Both the position numbers and the translations under genes were made by a program. Below, piece after piece: positions 7,249 through 16,623 of a stretch of 26,327 nucleotides of DNA; position 1 is the stretch's first letter; each line of letters opens with the position of its first letter. Location of the stretch: the NCBI GenBank assembly GCA_002385545.1, contig DGDR01000111.1:1-26327 (forward strand). The letters are read 5' to 3'. Origin of the DNA: Clostridium sp. UBA3947 (GTDB lineage: Bacteria; Bacillota; Clostridia; Clostridiales; Clostridiaceae). The notes beneath the pieces were generated by a model, which did no database searches, was not told where the DNA came from, and saw nothing but the letters and a program-made list of their open reading frames with translations.

Positions 7249-7311
7249 AGCATTAAATAAGAGAAAATGGAAGATTTAATGCATAAAATGAAGCAAATTT
7301 AAAAAAACTCC

Positions 7312-7341
7312 TTGAAATAGTAGGTGAAGATTATGTATAAT
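7312..7341 (+). promoter_or_regulatory. Predicted sigma-A promoter of the yicC-remA-gmk-rpoZ-coaBC cluster
   Basis: TTGAAA (7312-7317) and TATAAT (7336-7341) are separated by 18 bases, a near-consensus vegetative promoter. It ends 47 bases before the GTG start of yicC. A second TATAAT-like box at 7345-7350 lacks a matching -35. Confidence 0.65.
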
Positions 7342-7388
7342 TAGTATAATTGTTAGAAGAGTGTAATTATGACTGGAGATGATAAATA

Positions 7389-8273
7389 GTGATATATAGT
7401 ATGACAGGTTTTGGTCGCTGTGGATATGAAGTTGAAGGTAAAATAAGCTTTAATGTAGAAATAAAGGGTGTCAATCACCGATATCTTGATATTAATATCC
7501 GAATGCCAAGAATGATGAATAGCTTAGAAGACAGGATTCGTAAGTTAATTAGCGAAAATATAAGTCGGGGAAAAATAGACCTCTATATTACATATAATAA
7601 TTATGAGAAATTGGGACTTAGTGCGCAGTTAAATCACACTTTAGCTGACAGTTATGTTAAGTGCTTAACTGAGATAAAAAATAGATATCCACAGGTAAGA
7701 GATGATATATCAGTATCTTTAATAGCTAGGTTTCCAGATGTTATTTATGTTCAAGAGGATGAAGAAGATGTGGATAGTCTTTGGGAAATGCTTAAGAATC
7801 CTTTGCTAGAGGCTATTCGAGCCCTTAAAGAAATGAGAAGAATTGAAGGAAACAAGCTTAAGGAAGATATTATATCTAAGTGTAATCAAATTATGAATGA
7901 GGTTAATTTAATAGAAGAAAAGGCAGACACTGTAGTTCCTACCTATAGGGCTAAACTAATGGATAGGTTAAAGGAGCTTCTAGAAAATGTAGAAATTGAT
8001 GAGAATAGACTAAATTTGGAGTTAGCAATATATGCTGATAAGTGCAGTATAGATGAAGAAATCACAAGGTTAAAAAGTCATATAGAGCAGATGAAGGTTG
8101 CATTAGATTCTGATGAGCCGGTAGGTAGAAAATTAGACTTTTTAGTTCAGGAGATGAACAGAGAAACTAATACTATCGCTTCAAAATCCAATGATATTGA
8201 TATAACAAATTCTGCTTTGAATATAAAAAATATAATTGAAAAAATAAGGGAGCAAATTCAAAATATTGAATAG
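7389..8273 (+). CDS. YicC family endoribonuclease (YloC-like)
   Basis: 294 residues, the usual family length. It starts MIYSMTGFGR (family consensus MIxSMTGFG) and carries NVEIKGVNHRYLDI, then the C-terminal DUF1732 region with DFLVQEMNRETNTIASKSND. E. coli YicC is an endoribonuclease involved in small-RNA turnover; the Firmicute YloC proteins share the fold. The start is a GTG at 7389 with GGAG about 11 bases upstream, supported by the conserved N-terminus. It is the first gene of the cluster, 15 bases before remA; yicC-remA-gmk-rpoZ-coaBC-priA is a conserved order in Firmicutes. Confidence 0.93.
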   Translation: MIYSMTGFGRCGYEVEGKISFNVEIKGVNHRYLDINIRMPRMMNSLEDRIRKLISENISRGKIDLYITYNNYEKLGLSAQLNHTLADSYVKCLTEIKNRYPQVRDDISVSLIARFPDVIYVQEDEEDVDSLWEMLKNPLLEAIRALKEMRRIEGNKLKEDIISKCNQIMNEVNLIEEKADTVVPTYRAKLMDRLKELLENVEIDENRLNLELAIYADKCSIDEEITRLKSHIEQMKVALDSDEPVGRKLDFLVQEMNRETNTIASKSNDIDITNSALNIKNIIEKIREQIQNIE

Positions 8274-8288
8274 TGTAGGAGGAAGGTA

Positions 8289-8561
8289 ATGAGTATTAAG
8301 TTAATTAATATTGGATTTGGAAATATTGTTTCTGCAAACAGATTAGTTGCTATTGTAAGCCCAGAGTCAGCGCCTATAAAAAGAATAATTCAAGAAGCAA
8401 GAGATAGAGGGATGTTAATTGATGCAACTTATGGAAGAAGGACAAGAGCTGTTATTATTACAGATAGTGACCATGTTATTCTTTCAGCAGTTCAACCAGA
8501 AACTGTAGCCCATAGATTATCATCTAAAGAAGAAGAAACAGTTGACGAGGTTGATGAATAA
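8289..8561 (+). CDS. remA: Extracellular matrix regulator RemA (DUF370)
   Basis: 90 residues. The core INIGFGNIVSANRLVAIVSP and the basic DATYGRRTRAVIITDS are hallmarks of RemA. In B. subtilis RemA is a ring-forming DNA-binding protein that activates matrix and osmoprotection operons. GGAGGAAGG precedes the ATG. The acidic tail KEEETVDEVDE extends beyond the conserved core. The stop overlaps the gmk start by one base (TAATG), indicating translational coupling. Local targets cannot be inferred here. Confidence 0.93.
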   Translation: MSIKLINIGFGNIVSANRLVAIVSPESAPIKRIIQEARDRGMLIDATYGRRTRAVIITDSDHVILSAVQPETVAHRLSSKEEETVDEVDE

Positions 8562-9190
8562 TGAAGAAAAAGGGAGTTTTGATAGTTTTGTCCGGTCCTT
8601 CTGGTGCTGGAAAGGGGACTATTTGTAAGGCTTTATTAGAGAATGCTGATTTTTGGTTATCTGTTTCAGCTACTACAAGAGCTCCAAGAGTAGGAGAAGT
8701 ACATGGTAAGAACTACTATTTTATAACTAGGGAAGAATTCCAAAAAAGAATTGAGAAAGATGATTTTCTAGAATATGCCGAAGTTTACGGGAATTATTAC
8801 GGCACCCCTAAAGGAGAGGCACTTAAGGCTATTGAGGAAGGCAAGGATGTAATTTTAGAAATAGATATTCAGGGTGCCCTTAAGGTGAAAGAGGTTTACC
8901 CTGCTGGTGTATTTATTTTTATATTACCTCCATCTATGGAAGAACTTAAGAATAGAATAATTCAAAGAGGTAGTGAAACACCAGAATCTTTAATGACAAG
9001 ATTTAAAGCAGCATATCAAGAAATTAATTATGTTTCAAAATATAACTATGCAGTAGTTAATGATACTGTTGAAGATGCTGTTAAAAAAATCCAAGCAATA
9101 ATAGTTGCAGAAAAGTGCAGAGTTGATAGAATAAAAGATGACATTTTAGATTCCAAGGAGGGTTTGATTCATGAACAACTCTATGATTAA
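8561..9190 (+). CDS. gmk: Guanylate kinase
   Basis: 209 residues. P-loop GPSGAGKG (12-19), the GMP-binding stretch VSATTRAPRVGEVHGKNYYF and EYAEVYGNYYGTP identify guanylate kinase, which phosphorylates GMP to GDP with ATP in the cytoplasm. It overlaps remA by one base at its start and rpoZ by 20 bases at its end, and the rpoZ ribosome binding site lies inside gmk. Gmk controls GTP supply and is a known target of (p)ppGpp in other Firmicutes; nothing here shows that directly. Confidence 0.97.
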   Translation: MKKKGVLIVLSGPSGAGKGTICKALLENADFWLSVSATTRAPRVGEVHGKNYYFITREEFQKRIEKDDFLEYAEVYGNYYGTPKGEALKAIEEGKDVILEIDIQGALKVKEVYPAGVFIFILPPSMEELKNRIIQRGSETPESLMTRFKAAYQEINYVSKYNYAVVNDTVEDAVKKIQAIIVAEKCRVDRIKDDILDSKEGLIHEQLYD

Positions 9191-9389
9191 TCCATCAATT
9201 GTTGAATTGTTAAATAAGGTAGATAATAGATACACTTTAGTAACTGTGACAGCAAAAAGAGCAAGACAGCTAATAGATGGCGCTGAGCCAATGGTTAGAG
9301 TAGCTTCAAACAAACCATTAACTGTAGCTATAAACGAAGTAAATGCTGGTTGTATACAATATGAATCACAAAAAGAAGGTATAAAGTAA
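9171..9389 (+). CDS. rpoZ: RNA polymerase omega subunit
   Basis: 72 residues with the omega pattern: NPSIVELLNKVDNRYTLVTV, then AKRARQL and NKPLTVAINEVNAG. Omega binds the beta' subunit and helps RNA polymerase assembly. The ATG at 9171 lies 20 bases inside the end of gmk, preceded by AAGGAGGG also within gmk. Its stop overlaps the coaBC start by one base. Position after gmk is conserved across many bacteria. Confidence 0.95.
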   Translation: MNNSMINPSIVELLNKVDNRYTLVTVTAKRARQLIDGAEPMVRVASNKPLTVAINEVNAGCIQYESQKEGIK

Positions 9390-10582
9390 TGCTATATAAA
9401 AAGAACATAGTAGTAGGAGTATGTGGTGGTATTGCTGCATATAAGGCTTTAGATATAGTAAGTGCCCTAAGAAAGAAAGGCATAAATGTAGATGTTATTA
9501 TGACTGAACATGCTACAAAATTTGTAACACCATTAACCTTTCAATCTATCAGTGCAAATGCTGTGATAGTTGATATGTTTCAAGAACCAAAAGTATGGGA
9601 AATTCAACATATTTCATTAGCAAAAAAAGCAGATTTAATATTAGTAGTACCTGCTACTGCAAATATTATTGGCAAGGTTGCTAATGGTATTGCAGATGAT
9701 ATGCTATCAACAACTATAATGGCTACTAAGGCTCCAGTGGTTTTTGCTCCTGCTATGAATACAAATATGTACGAGAATCCAATAGTACAACAAAATATAG
9801 AAAGGCTTAAGTCTTTTGGGTATACCTTTATTGAACCTGAATGTGGAAGGTTAGCCTGTGGAGATGTTGGTAAAGGTAAGTTACCAGATCCTAAGATTAT
9901 AACAGAATTAGTGTTGTCGCAATTGTATATTAATAAGGATTTGATAGGTAAAAAGGTACTAGTCACTGCTGGGGCTACCATTGCACCTATAGATCCTGTT
10001 AGATACATTGGAAATCATTCTTCTGGGAAAATGGGTTATGCTATTGCGGAAGAAGCAAGGGATAGAGGAGCTGAAGTAACATTAATATCAGGACATGCAA
10101 AGATAGATAAGCCTCAAGGGGTAAATTTTGTACATGTAAATACTAATGGAGAAATGTTAGAAGCTGTTTTAGAATACTTTGATAGCACTGATATAATAAT
10201 TAAATGTGCAGCTGTATCTGATTTCAAGGTGGAAAAGTATAGTAATCATAAAATTAAAAAGCATAGTGATGGTATAAGCTTAAAGTTAGTTCAGGATAAC
10301 GATATCTTGGCTGAGTTAGGTAAAAGAAAGAAGGAAAATCAGCTGTTGGTGGGATTTGCAGCTGAAAGCAATGATTTGATTCAGAATGCAACCACTAAGC
10401 TTAAAAAGAAAAATTTGGATTATATTATAGCCAATGATATTACAGGGGCTGATACTGGATTTGGCTCAGATTATAATAGGATCAACATAATTTCTAGTGA
10501 TGGAAATGTTTTGGCTCTAGATAAGATGAGCAAAAGAGAAGCTGCAAGGGAGATATTTAATACTATTTTGAAAGGGCGCTAG
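9389..10582 (+). CDS. coaBC: Bifunctional phosphopantothenoylcysteine decarboxylase / phosphopantothenate-cysteine ligase
   Basis: 397 residues, full length for a CoaBC fusion. The N-terminal flavoprotein decarboxylase half has VCGGIAAYKA (11-20), the catalytic His at about 74 (QHIS), PAMN (121-124) and CGRLACG (Cys 157). The ligase half starts near residue 190 with VLVTAGATIAPIDPVRYIGN and contains the SSGKMG and KCAAVSDF motifs. The two steps join phosphopantothenate to cysteine and decarboxylate the product to phosphopantetheine, toward coenzyme A. Its start overlaps rpoZ by one base. A terminator-like hairpin covers its stop codon. Confidence 0.97.
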   Translation: MLYKKNIVVGVCGGIAAYKALDIVSALRKKGINVDVIMTEHATKFVTPLTFQSISANAVIVDMFQEPKVWEIQHISLAKKADLILVVPATANIIGKVANGIADDMLSTTIMATKAPVVFAPAMNTNMYENPIVQQNIERLKSFGYTFIEPECGRLACGDVGKGKLPDPKIITELVLSQLYINKDLIGKKVLVTAGATIAPIDPVRYIGNHSSGKMGYAIAEEARDRGAEVTLISGHAKIDKPQGVNFVHVNTNGEMLEAVLEYFDSTDIIIKCAAVSDFKVEKYSNHKIKKHSDGISLKLVQDNDILAELGKRKKENQLLVGFAAESNDLIQNATTKLKKKNLDYIIANDITGADTGFGSDYNRINIISSDGNVLALDKMSKREAAREIFNTILKGR

Positions 10583-10598
10583 AGCGCTTTTTTCTTTT
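10572..10598 (+). terminator. Terminator-like hairpin across the coaBC stop codon
   Basis: AAGGGCGC (10572-10579) pairs with GCGCTTTT (10584-10591), with two G-U pairs and a four-base TAGA loop. The T-rich run TTTTTTCTTTT follows directly. The TAG stop of coaBC is the loop. It may end or attenuate the first operon before priA, which starts 14 bases after the hairpin. Confidence 0.65.
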
Positions 10599-10611
10599 AA
10601 GGGGAGAGGTC

Positions 10612-12819
10612 ATGGAATATAAATATGCTGGTGTAGTAGTTAATAATGAGTCCATAATGGTGGATAAAATATTTACATATAAAATTCCAATAGAGTTAAG
10701 TGAAAAAATTCAAATTGGACATAGGGTAAAAGTCCCTTTTGGAAGAGGAGATAAGCTTATTGATGGTTTCGTTTTGGAACTAAAAGAGGACATAGAGGAA
10801 AAGATACCCTATATAAAAAGCGTAAACACTATTTGTGACGAGTTTCCCTTGTTTAAGGAATCAGATTTAGATCTTATCAATATGATGAAAAAACGATATC
10901 TAGCTACTTACCTAGATTGTATTAAGTTGATTATACCTACAGGTATAACCAAGGGAGTTAGGAAAAAAACAGCGGAGTTATTATATGTTAAATCCTTTTT
11001 AGAAGGAAGGTTCTGCAAAAGTCCATATATAGAAATATATAATTCAGTTAAGAATAATGCTGGTAAATATACAAAAAGTGCTTTAAGTAATAACTTTGGC
11101 TATTCTTTGAGTTCTATTAATACAATGATAAAGCATGACATTCTTACTACAGAAGAAAAAGTTATTGATAGATTAGATTCCAGGCAATATAATATGTACT
11201 TGGCAAAGATTCTCAATGATGAGCAGCAAAAGGCAGTAAATTCAATACTTAGTAAAAAAACAGGCAAGTATCTACTTCATGGAGTTACCGGTAGTGGTAA
11301 AACTGAGGTTTATCTTCATATAGTGGATAAAATGTTAGCAGAAGGAAAAGATAGTATTGTATTAGTTCCAGAGATATCATTAACTCCTCAAATGGTAGAA
11401 AGGTTTAAAGGGAGATTTGGGAATAACATAAGCGTTTTTCATAGCAAAATGTCTGATGGTGAACGATTTGATGAATGGATGCGTATTAAAAAAGGAAAAA
11501 CAAAGATTGTTATTGGAGCTAGATCAGCTTTATTTCTTCCACTTGAAAATTTAGGTATAATTATAATTGATGAAGAGCATGAAAATAGCTATAAATCAGA
11601 AAGCAATCCTAAATATGATGCCCGTGAGGTGGCAGAATTTTTAGCAGAAAGAAAAGGCTGCAAATTACTGCTAGGCACTGCTACACCTTCTTTAGATACA
11701 TACTATAGAGCAAAACTAGGAGAATTTGAACTGATTGAGATTAAAAATAGAGTAGATAATGCTAAGTTACCTACCATGACTTTAGTAGATATGCGAGAGG
11801 AATTAGCCAATAATAATAGATCTATTTTTAGTTCAAAGTTACATAAGGCTATTAATGAGACTCTAAATAGGGGCGAGCAAGTAATATTATTTTTAAATAG
11901 AAGGGGATTCTCCAACTTTGTTTCCTGTAGAAAATGTGGCTTTGTATATAAGTGTAAACAGTGTGATATAACCTTAACTTATCACAGGGAAGATAATTTG
12001 ATGCACTGTCATTACTGTGGTTATAAAGAACCAACTGAAAGTAAATGCCCTAAATGTTCCAGTAAATATATTAAGTATTTTGGAATTGGCACTGAAAAAG
12101 TAGAGGAAGAAGTAAAAAAGTATTTTCCTAAGGCCAAAACTCTTAGAATGGATATGGATACCACAAGAAAGAAAAACTCATATATTGATATATATGAAAG
12201 CTTTAAAAAGGGAGAAGCTCAAATATTAATCGGAACTCAAATGATAGCTAAGGGGTTAGACTTTCCTAATGTAACCTTAGTGGGAGTATTGGCTGCTGAT
12301 TTAACTTTGAATTTACCAGACTTTAAAGCCGCTGAAAGAACTTTTCAACTATTAACACAGGTATCTGGTAGAGCAGGAAGAAGTAGCAAGTCGGGAGAAG
12401 TTATAATTCAAACCTATACTCCAGATCATTATAGTATTCAATTTTCCTTAACTAATGATTATAATGGATTCTATAATGAAGAAATTAAAATAAGAGAAAG
12501 TATGAATTATCCACCTTTTAAGGAGATAATTAATATAAATCTCAGTTGTGAGAAGGAAGAACTATTAATAAGAACTATAAAGTCCTTAGGAATTAGAATG
12601 CAGGAATTCATAAAGGAACATGAGGAAATTAGCATGCTTGGACCATGCCCCTGTGCCATTTCAAAAATCAAGGATATGTATAGGTGGCAGATAATTCTTA
12701 AGGGTGAATTTTCATTTGATACAGCCGAAAAAATAAAAAATATTGCTTATGATGAGTTGAAGGATGTTTATGCAGAAGTAAAACTCAATTTAGATGTTAA
12801 TCCAAATAACTTAGCATAA
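10612..12819 (+). CDS. priA: Primosomal protein N' (PriA helicase)
   Basis: 735 residues. The N-terminal 3'-DNA-binding region is followed by a superfamily 2 helicase core with Walker A GVTGSGKTE (224-232) and Walker B DEEH (320-323). A Cys-rich zinc module runs from C439 (CRKCG, CKQC, CHYCG, CPKC; eight Cys), and GRAGRSSKSGE marks motif VI. PriA recognises stalled or D-loop forks and loads the replicative helicase for origin-independent restart. The ribosome binding site GGGGAGAGG precedes the ATG by a few bases. The gene is 17 bases upstream of def, as in many Firmicutes. Confidence 0.97.
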   Translation: MEYKYAGVVVNNESIMVDKIFTYKIPIELSEKIQIGHRVKVPFGRGDKLIDGFVLELKEDIEEKIPYIKSVNTICDEFPLFKESDLDLINMMKKRYLATYLDCIKLIIPTGITKGVRKKTAELLYVKSFLEGRFCKSPYIEIYNSVKNNAGKYTKSALSNNFGYSLSSINTMIKHDILTTEEKVIDRLDSRQYNMYLAKILNDEQQKAVNSILSKKTGKYLLHGVTGSGKTEVYLHIVDKMLAEGKDSIVLVPEISLTPQMVERFKGRFGNNISVFHSKMSDGERFDEWMRIKKGKTKIVIGARSALFLPLENLGIIIIDEEHENSYKSESNPKYDAREVAEFLAERKGCKLLLGTATPSLDTYYRAKLGEFELIEIKNRVDNAKLPTMTLVDMREELANNNRSIFSSKLHKAINETLNRGEQVILFLNRRGFSNFVSCRKCGFVYKCKQCDITLTYHREDNLMHCHYCGYKEPTESKCPKCSSKYIKYFGIGTEKVEEEVKKYFPKAKTLRMDMDTTRKKNSYIDIYESFKKGEAQILIGTQMIAKGLDFPNVTLVGVLAADLTLNLPDFKAAERTFQLLTQVSGRAGRSSKSGEVIIQTYTPDHYSIQFSLTNDYNGFYNEEIKIRESMNYPPFKEIININLSCEKEELLIRTIKSLGIRMQEFIKEHEEISMLGPCPCAISKIKDMYRWQIILKGEFSFDTAEKIKNIAYDELKDVYAEVKLNLDVNPNNLA

Positions 12820-12836
12820 AGGGAGGTATAAAGAAT

Positions 12837-13289
12837 ATGGCACTAAGAAATATTAGAAAAGATAATGATGAAATTTTAAGAAAGAAAAGCAGAGTTGTTG
12901 AGGAAATAAACGATAGAATTAAAGTGTTAATACAGGATATGATAGAAACTATGTACCATGAAGAGGGGGTTGGATTAGCTGCGCCTCAAGTTGGAATATT
13001 AAAACGTATTGCTGTAGTGGATATAGGAGAAGGTGTACATGTGTTTATCAATCCTGAAATCTTAGAAGAGAGCGGTAGTTGTATTGATGTTGAAGGCTGC
13101 TTAAGTTTACCTGGAAGGCAGGGGGAAGTTGAAAGACCTAATAAGATAAAAGTAAAGGCGCTTAACGAGAAAGGCGAGGAGTTTGTTTTAGAGGCAGAAG
13201 GCTATTTTGCTAGAGCTATCTGTCATGAAATTGATCACTTAAATGGTATTTTATTTACTGATAAATTAGTTAGAAACGAGGAAGAATAG
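12837..13289 (+). CDS. def: Peptide deformylase
   Basis: 150 residues with all three metalloenzyme motifs: GVGLAAPQ (44-51), EGCLSLPG with metal-ligand Cys88, and HEIDH (130-134) carrying two His ligands and the catalytic Glu. It removes the formyl group from nascent N-formylmethionine. AAGGGAGGT lies upstream of the ATG at 12837. It is followed after two bases by fmt, which makes the formylated initiator tRNA, so the two steps of the formylation cycle are co-expressed. Confidence 0.97.
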   Translation: MALRNIRKDNDEILRKKSRVVEEINDRIKVLIQDMIETMYHEEGVGLAAPQVGILKRIAVVDIGEGVHVFINPEILEESGSCIDVEGCLSLPGRQGEVERPNKIKVKALNEKGEEFVLEAEGYFARAICHEIDHLNGILFTDKLVRNEEE

Positions 13290-13291
13290 TT

Positions 13292-14221
13292 ATGAAAATC
13301 GTTTTTATGGGAACACCTGAATTTGCTGTACCTACATTGAAAGCTTGCATAGAGAATTTTAATGTAATTGCAGTTTTTACCCAGCCAGATAAACCTAAGG
13401 GCAGAGGGAAAAAAGTGGGCTACAGTGAGGTTAAAGAAGAAGCTCGTAAGCATAATATAGAAATTATTCAGCCAATAAAGCTTAAAAATGATAGAGAAGC
13501 TATCGATAAGCTAAAGGAATTGGCACCGGATTTTATTATAGTTGTAGCCTATGGACAAATATTACCTAAAGAAGTGCTAGATATCCCTAAGTATGGATGT
13601 ATAAATCTCCATGCTTCACTGCTACCTAAATATAGGGGGGCAGCACCTATTAACTGGTGTATAATTAATGGAGATAAATATACTGGTAATACTACTATGC
13701 TTATGGATGTAGGATTAGATACTGGAGATATACTTCTTCAAAGCAAAATAGAAATCACTGATAATATGACTGCTGGTGAATTGCACGATATTTTAATGAA
13801 AGATGGCGCAGAGCTAATGGTAAAAACTATAAAAGCTATGGCCAATAATGAAATCACACCCATTAAGCAAAATGATAATGATAGCTGTTATGCATCAATG
13901 TTAAATAAGGAAATGGCTCACATTCAATGGGATAAATCAGCAGTTAATATTGTTAATTTAGTAAGAGGATTAAATCCCTGGCCAGTAGCATATTGCCAGT
14001 ATAAGGGTAAAACTATGAAAGTTTATGTTGCAGAAGTGAAGGAAGTAAGTAAAGGGGAAAAACCTGGTACTATAGTTAAGGCTTATAGAGAAGGGATTTT
14101 AGTAGCTGCTTCAGATAATTATGTATTAATAAAAGAGGTTCAATTTCCTAATGGGAAAAGAATGTCTGTGGAAAGCTTTCTAAACGGAAATACTATAGAG
14201 ATTGGGACTATATTAGAGTAA
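13292..14221 (+). CDS. fmt: Methionyl-tRNA formyltransferase
   Basis: 309 residues, normal length. The N-terminal formyltransferase domain shows MGTPEFAVP, INLHASLLPKYRGAAPINW (104-122, with the catalytic Asn105/His107 and the SLLPKYRG signature) and DVGLDTGDIL. The C-terminal OB-like tRNA-binding domain starts near residue 205 with RGLNPWPVAY. It transfers formyl from 10-formyltetrahydrofolate to Met-tRNA(fMet). GAGGAAG in the last codons of def is the likely ribosome binding site. A 15-base gap separates it from rsmB. Confidence 0.97.
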   Translation: MKIVFMGTPEFAVPTLKACIENFNVIAVFTQPDKPKGRGKKVGYSEVKEEARKHNIEIIQPIKLKNDREAIDKLKELAPDFIIVVAYGQILPKEVLDIPKYGCINLHASLLPKYRGAAPINWCIINGDKYTGNTTMLMDVGLDTGDILLQSKIEITDNMTAGELHDILMKDGAELMVKTIKAMANNEITPIKQNDNDSCYASMLNKEMAHIQWDKSAVNIVNLVRGLNPWPVAYCQYKGKTMKVYVAEVKEVSKGEKPGTIVKAYREGILVAASDNYVLIKEVQFPNGKRMSVESFLNGNTIEIGTILE

Positions 14222-14236
14222 GTTGAGGTATTATAA

Positions 14237-15562
14237 ATGAACAGTAGGAAAATTGCTGTAGAAATATTAAATTTGGTTTTACACGAAGGGGCCTATTCAA
14301 ATATTGTTATAAGGCAACTATTAAATAAATACCAGGTAGGAGAAAAAGATAGAGGTCTTATTACAGAAATAGTATACGGAACTTTAAAATATAAGTATAA
14401 ATTAGATGTAATATTAGCTAATTTAATAACTAAATCCTTTAAGGCAGTAGATAAGAAAGTTTTAAATATATTAAGGATTTCTCTATATCAATTTATATAT
14501 TTAGATAAGGTCCCTGAATATGCTATCGTAAACGAGGCTGTAAATTTAGCAAAAGAAATATCTATAGGTGCTAGTAAATTTGTAAATGGAGTTCTTAGAG
14601 CATACATTCGTAATAAGAATAAAGACTTCAATACGGAAAAAGGTATAATAAGTGAATTAGCTTATGAATTCTCTTATGAGAAATGGATGGTAAAGCTTTT
14701 TGTTAACCAGTATGGTATAGAAAAAGCTAAGGAAATATTAGCTGGACTGAATAGTATTCCGTCCATTACTGTGAGAGTTAATAGCCTTCACTGGGAAACA
14801 GAGGATATTTATAAGAAATTAAAGGATTTAAATTATAATGTGGAAAAAGGGGTTGTTTGTCCAACTTCTATTCGAATTATAAAAGGTAGTAATGTAGAGA
14901 ATAACCCTCTTTTTTCAGAGGGATGTATTACTGTCCAAGATGAAAGTGCTATGCTAGCAGTACTGGCTTTAGAAGTTAAAAAGAATCAAAAGTTATTCGA
15001 TATGTGTGCTGCTCCTGGTGGCAAGAGCACACATATGGCAGAGCTACTTCAGGGAACTGGCAGTGTTTTAGCGTGGGATCTGTATGATCATAAAATAGAC
15101 TTAATATTAGATAATGCTAGAAGACTAGGTATTAAAAATATTCATGCTGAAGTAGCAGATGCCACTAAATTTAATGATAAGCTTCAAGCTACATTTGATG
15201 GAGTTTTAGTTGATGTTCCTTGCTCTGGTCTTGGAATAATAAGAAAAAAGCCAGAGATAAAATGGACTAAAACACAGAAGGATATGGAAGCCTTATATCA
15301 TATTCAGGAATCCATTTTAGAAAATGCCTGCAAATATGTAAAAAAGGGAGGAACTGTAGTATATTCTACATGTACCTTAAATGTTATGGAAAATGAAAAA
15401 AGAATATATAAATTCTTAAAGAAAAATAAAGAATTTGAAATTGAAAAATTAAATTTTGGGATACATAATAATTTTTTGTATAATGATAGTGGTATGCTTA
15501 CTATTTTGCCCAGCGCTGAAATGGACGGTTTTTTCATTGCTAAATTGAGAAGGAAAATATAG
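14237..15562 (+). CDS. rsmB: 16S rRNA (cytosine-967-C5)-methyltransferase RsmB
   Basis: 441 residues. The first ~150 form a NusB-like helical RNA-binding domain, and the rest is a Rossmann methyltransferase. DMCAAPGGKSTHMAELL is the S-adenosylmethionine motif I, DVPCSGLGI carries one active Cys and STCTL the catalytic Cys, as in RsmB/Sun m5C methyltransferases. The protein methylates C967 of 16S rRNA (E. coli numbering). The start ATG at 14237 has only a weak GAGGTA upstream, which suggests coupling to fmt. Its stop lies 11 bases before the chosen rlmN start. Confidence 0.96.
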   Translation: MNSRKIAVEILNLVLHEGAYSNIVIRQLLNKYQVGEKDRGLITEIVYGTLKYKYKLDVILANLITKSFKAVDKKVLNILRISLYQFIYLDKVPEYAIVNEAVNLAKEISIGASKFVNGVLRAYIRNKNKDFNTEKGIISELAYEFSYEKWMVKLFVNQYGIEKAKEILAGLNSIPSITVRVNSLHWETEDIYKKLKDLNYNVEKGVVCPTSIRIIKGSNVENNPLFSEGCITVQDESAMLAVLALEVKKNQKLFDMCAAPGGKSTHMAELLQGTGSVLAWDLYDHKIDLILDNARRLGIKNIHAEVADATKFNDKLQATFDGVLVDVPCSGLGIIRKKPEIKWTKTQKDMEALYHIQESILENACKYVKKGGTVVYSTCTLNVMENEKRIYKFLKKNKEFEIEKLNFGIHNNFLYNDSGMLTILPSAEMDGFFIAKLRRKI

Positions 15563-15573
15563 GAGATATGAAG

Positions 15574-16608
15574 ATGAAAAATATTTTTGATTTAAAACTA
15601 GTAGAATTACAGAGCTGGATGGAATATAATGGAGAAAAAGGGTTTAGAGCAAAGCAAGTTTTTGATTGGATATATAAAGGTACCTTAGACTTTATGGATA
15701 TGGCTAATATTCCACTAAGTCTTCGAAATAAACTTAAAGACAATTTTACTATTAGCCTTCCAGAAATAGTTAAGTCTTATAAATCAAATATAGATGAAAC
15801 TGTTAAACTGCTATTAAAGTACGATGATGGTAATGTTATTGAAACAGTTGTTATGAAGTATAAGTATGGAAATACTGTTTGTGTTTCATCTCAGATTGGC
15901 TGTGGAATGGGTTGCAAATTTTGTGCTTCTACTATTAATGGAGTAGTTAGAAATTTGACTGCCGGTGAAATAATTGCTCAGGTTATAGTAGCTAGCAAAT
16001 TTATAGGTGAAAGAATTTCCAATATTGTAATAATGGGTAGTGGAGAGCCCTTAGTTAATTATGATAATGTGATAAAATTCATTGAGATAGTAAATTGGGA
16101 GCAAGGCTTAAATATAGGTCAAAGGCATATAACTCTTTCTACCTGTGGTATAGTTCCAAAAATATACGAGTTGGCAAATAAGAAGTTACAAATTACCTTG
16201 GCTATATCCTTACATAGTCCTTGGGATGAGGAAAGAAAAAAGATCATGCCAATAGCAAATGAGTATTCGATTGTTGACATTGTTGAGGCTTGTAAATATT
16301 ATATAAATATAACAGGAAGAAGAATTACTTTTGAGTACGCATTAATAAATAACGTGAACGACAGGAAAGAGGATGCAGATCAGTTGATTAAGCTGCTAAA
16401 AGGATTGCTATGTCATGTAAACTTGATTCCTATGAATGAAGTAAAAGAAAGTTCTTTTAAAAAGTCCTCAGTTTCTAGTATTCAATCTTTTCGACAAAAA
16501 TTAATTGAAGGAGGAATTGATACAACAATAAGAAGAGAATTAGGTTCTGATATAAATGCAGCTTGTGGTCAATTAAGAAAAAGTTATATTGAAAGCAATA
16601 AAGATTAG
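15574..16608 (+). CDS. rlmN: 23S rRNA/tRNA adenine-C2 methyltransferase RlmN (radical SAM)
   Basis: 344 residues from the chosen start. The radical-SAM cluster motif CGMGCKFC gives C110-x3-C114-x2-C117, and DINAACGQLR near the C-terminus supplies the second catalytic Cys. GSGEPLVNYDNV is also diagnostic. RlmN methylates A2503 of 23S rRNA and A37 of some tRNAs. Two in-frame ATG codons compete, 15568 and 15574. AGGAG at 15561-15565 is 2 bases from the first and 8 from the second, so I use 15574. It continues the operon between rsmB and the PP2C phosphatase gene, a conserved clostridial order. Confidence 0.96.
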   Translation: MKNIFDLKLVELQSWMEYNGEKGFRAKQVFDWIYKGTLDFMDMANIPLSLRNKLKDNFTISLPEIVKSYKSNIDETVKLLLKYDDGNVIETVVMKYKYGNTVCVSSQIGCGMGCKFCASTINGVVRNLTAGEIIAQVIVASKFIGERISNIVIMGSGEPLVNYDNVIKFIEIVNWEQGLNIGQRHITLSTCGIVPKIYELANKKLQITLAISLHSPWDEERKKIMPIANEYSIVDIVEACKYYINITGRRITFEYALINNVNDRKEDADQLIKLLKGLLCHVNLIPMNEVKESSFKKSSVSSIQSFRQKLIEGGIDTTIRRELGSDINAACGQLRKSYIESNKD

Positions 16609-16623
16609 GAGAGGGGTGAATAT

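Noticed and set aside
7250..7282. Inverted repeat GCATTAAAT/ATTTAATGC after ansA as a terminator
   Set aside because: The stem is AT-rich, the loop is 15 bases and no T-run follows on the plus strand.
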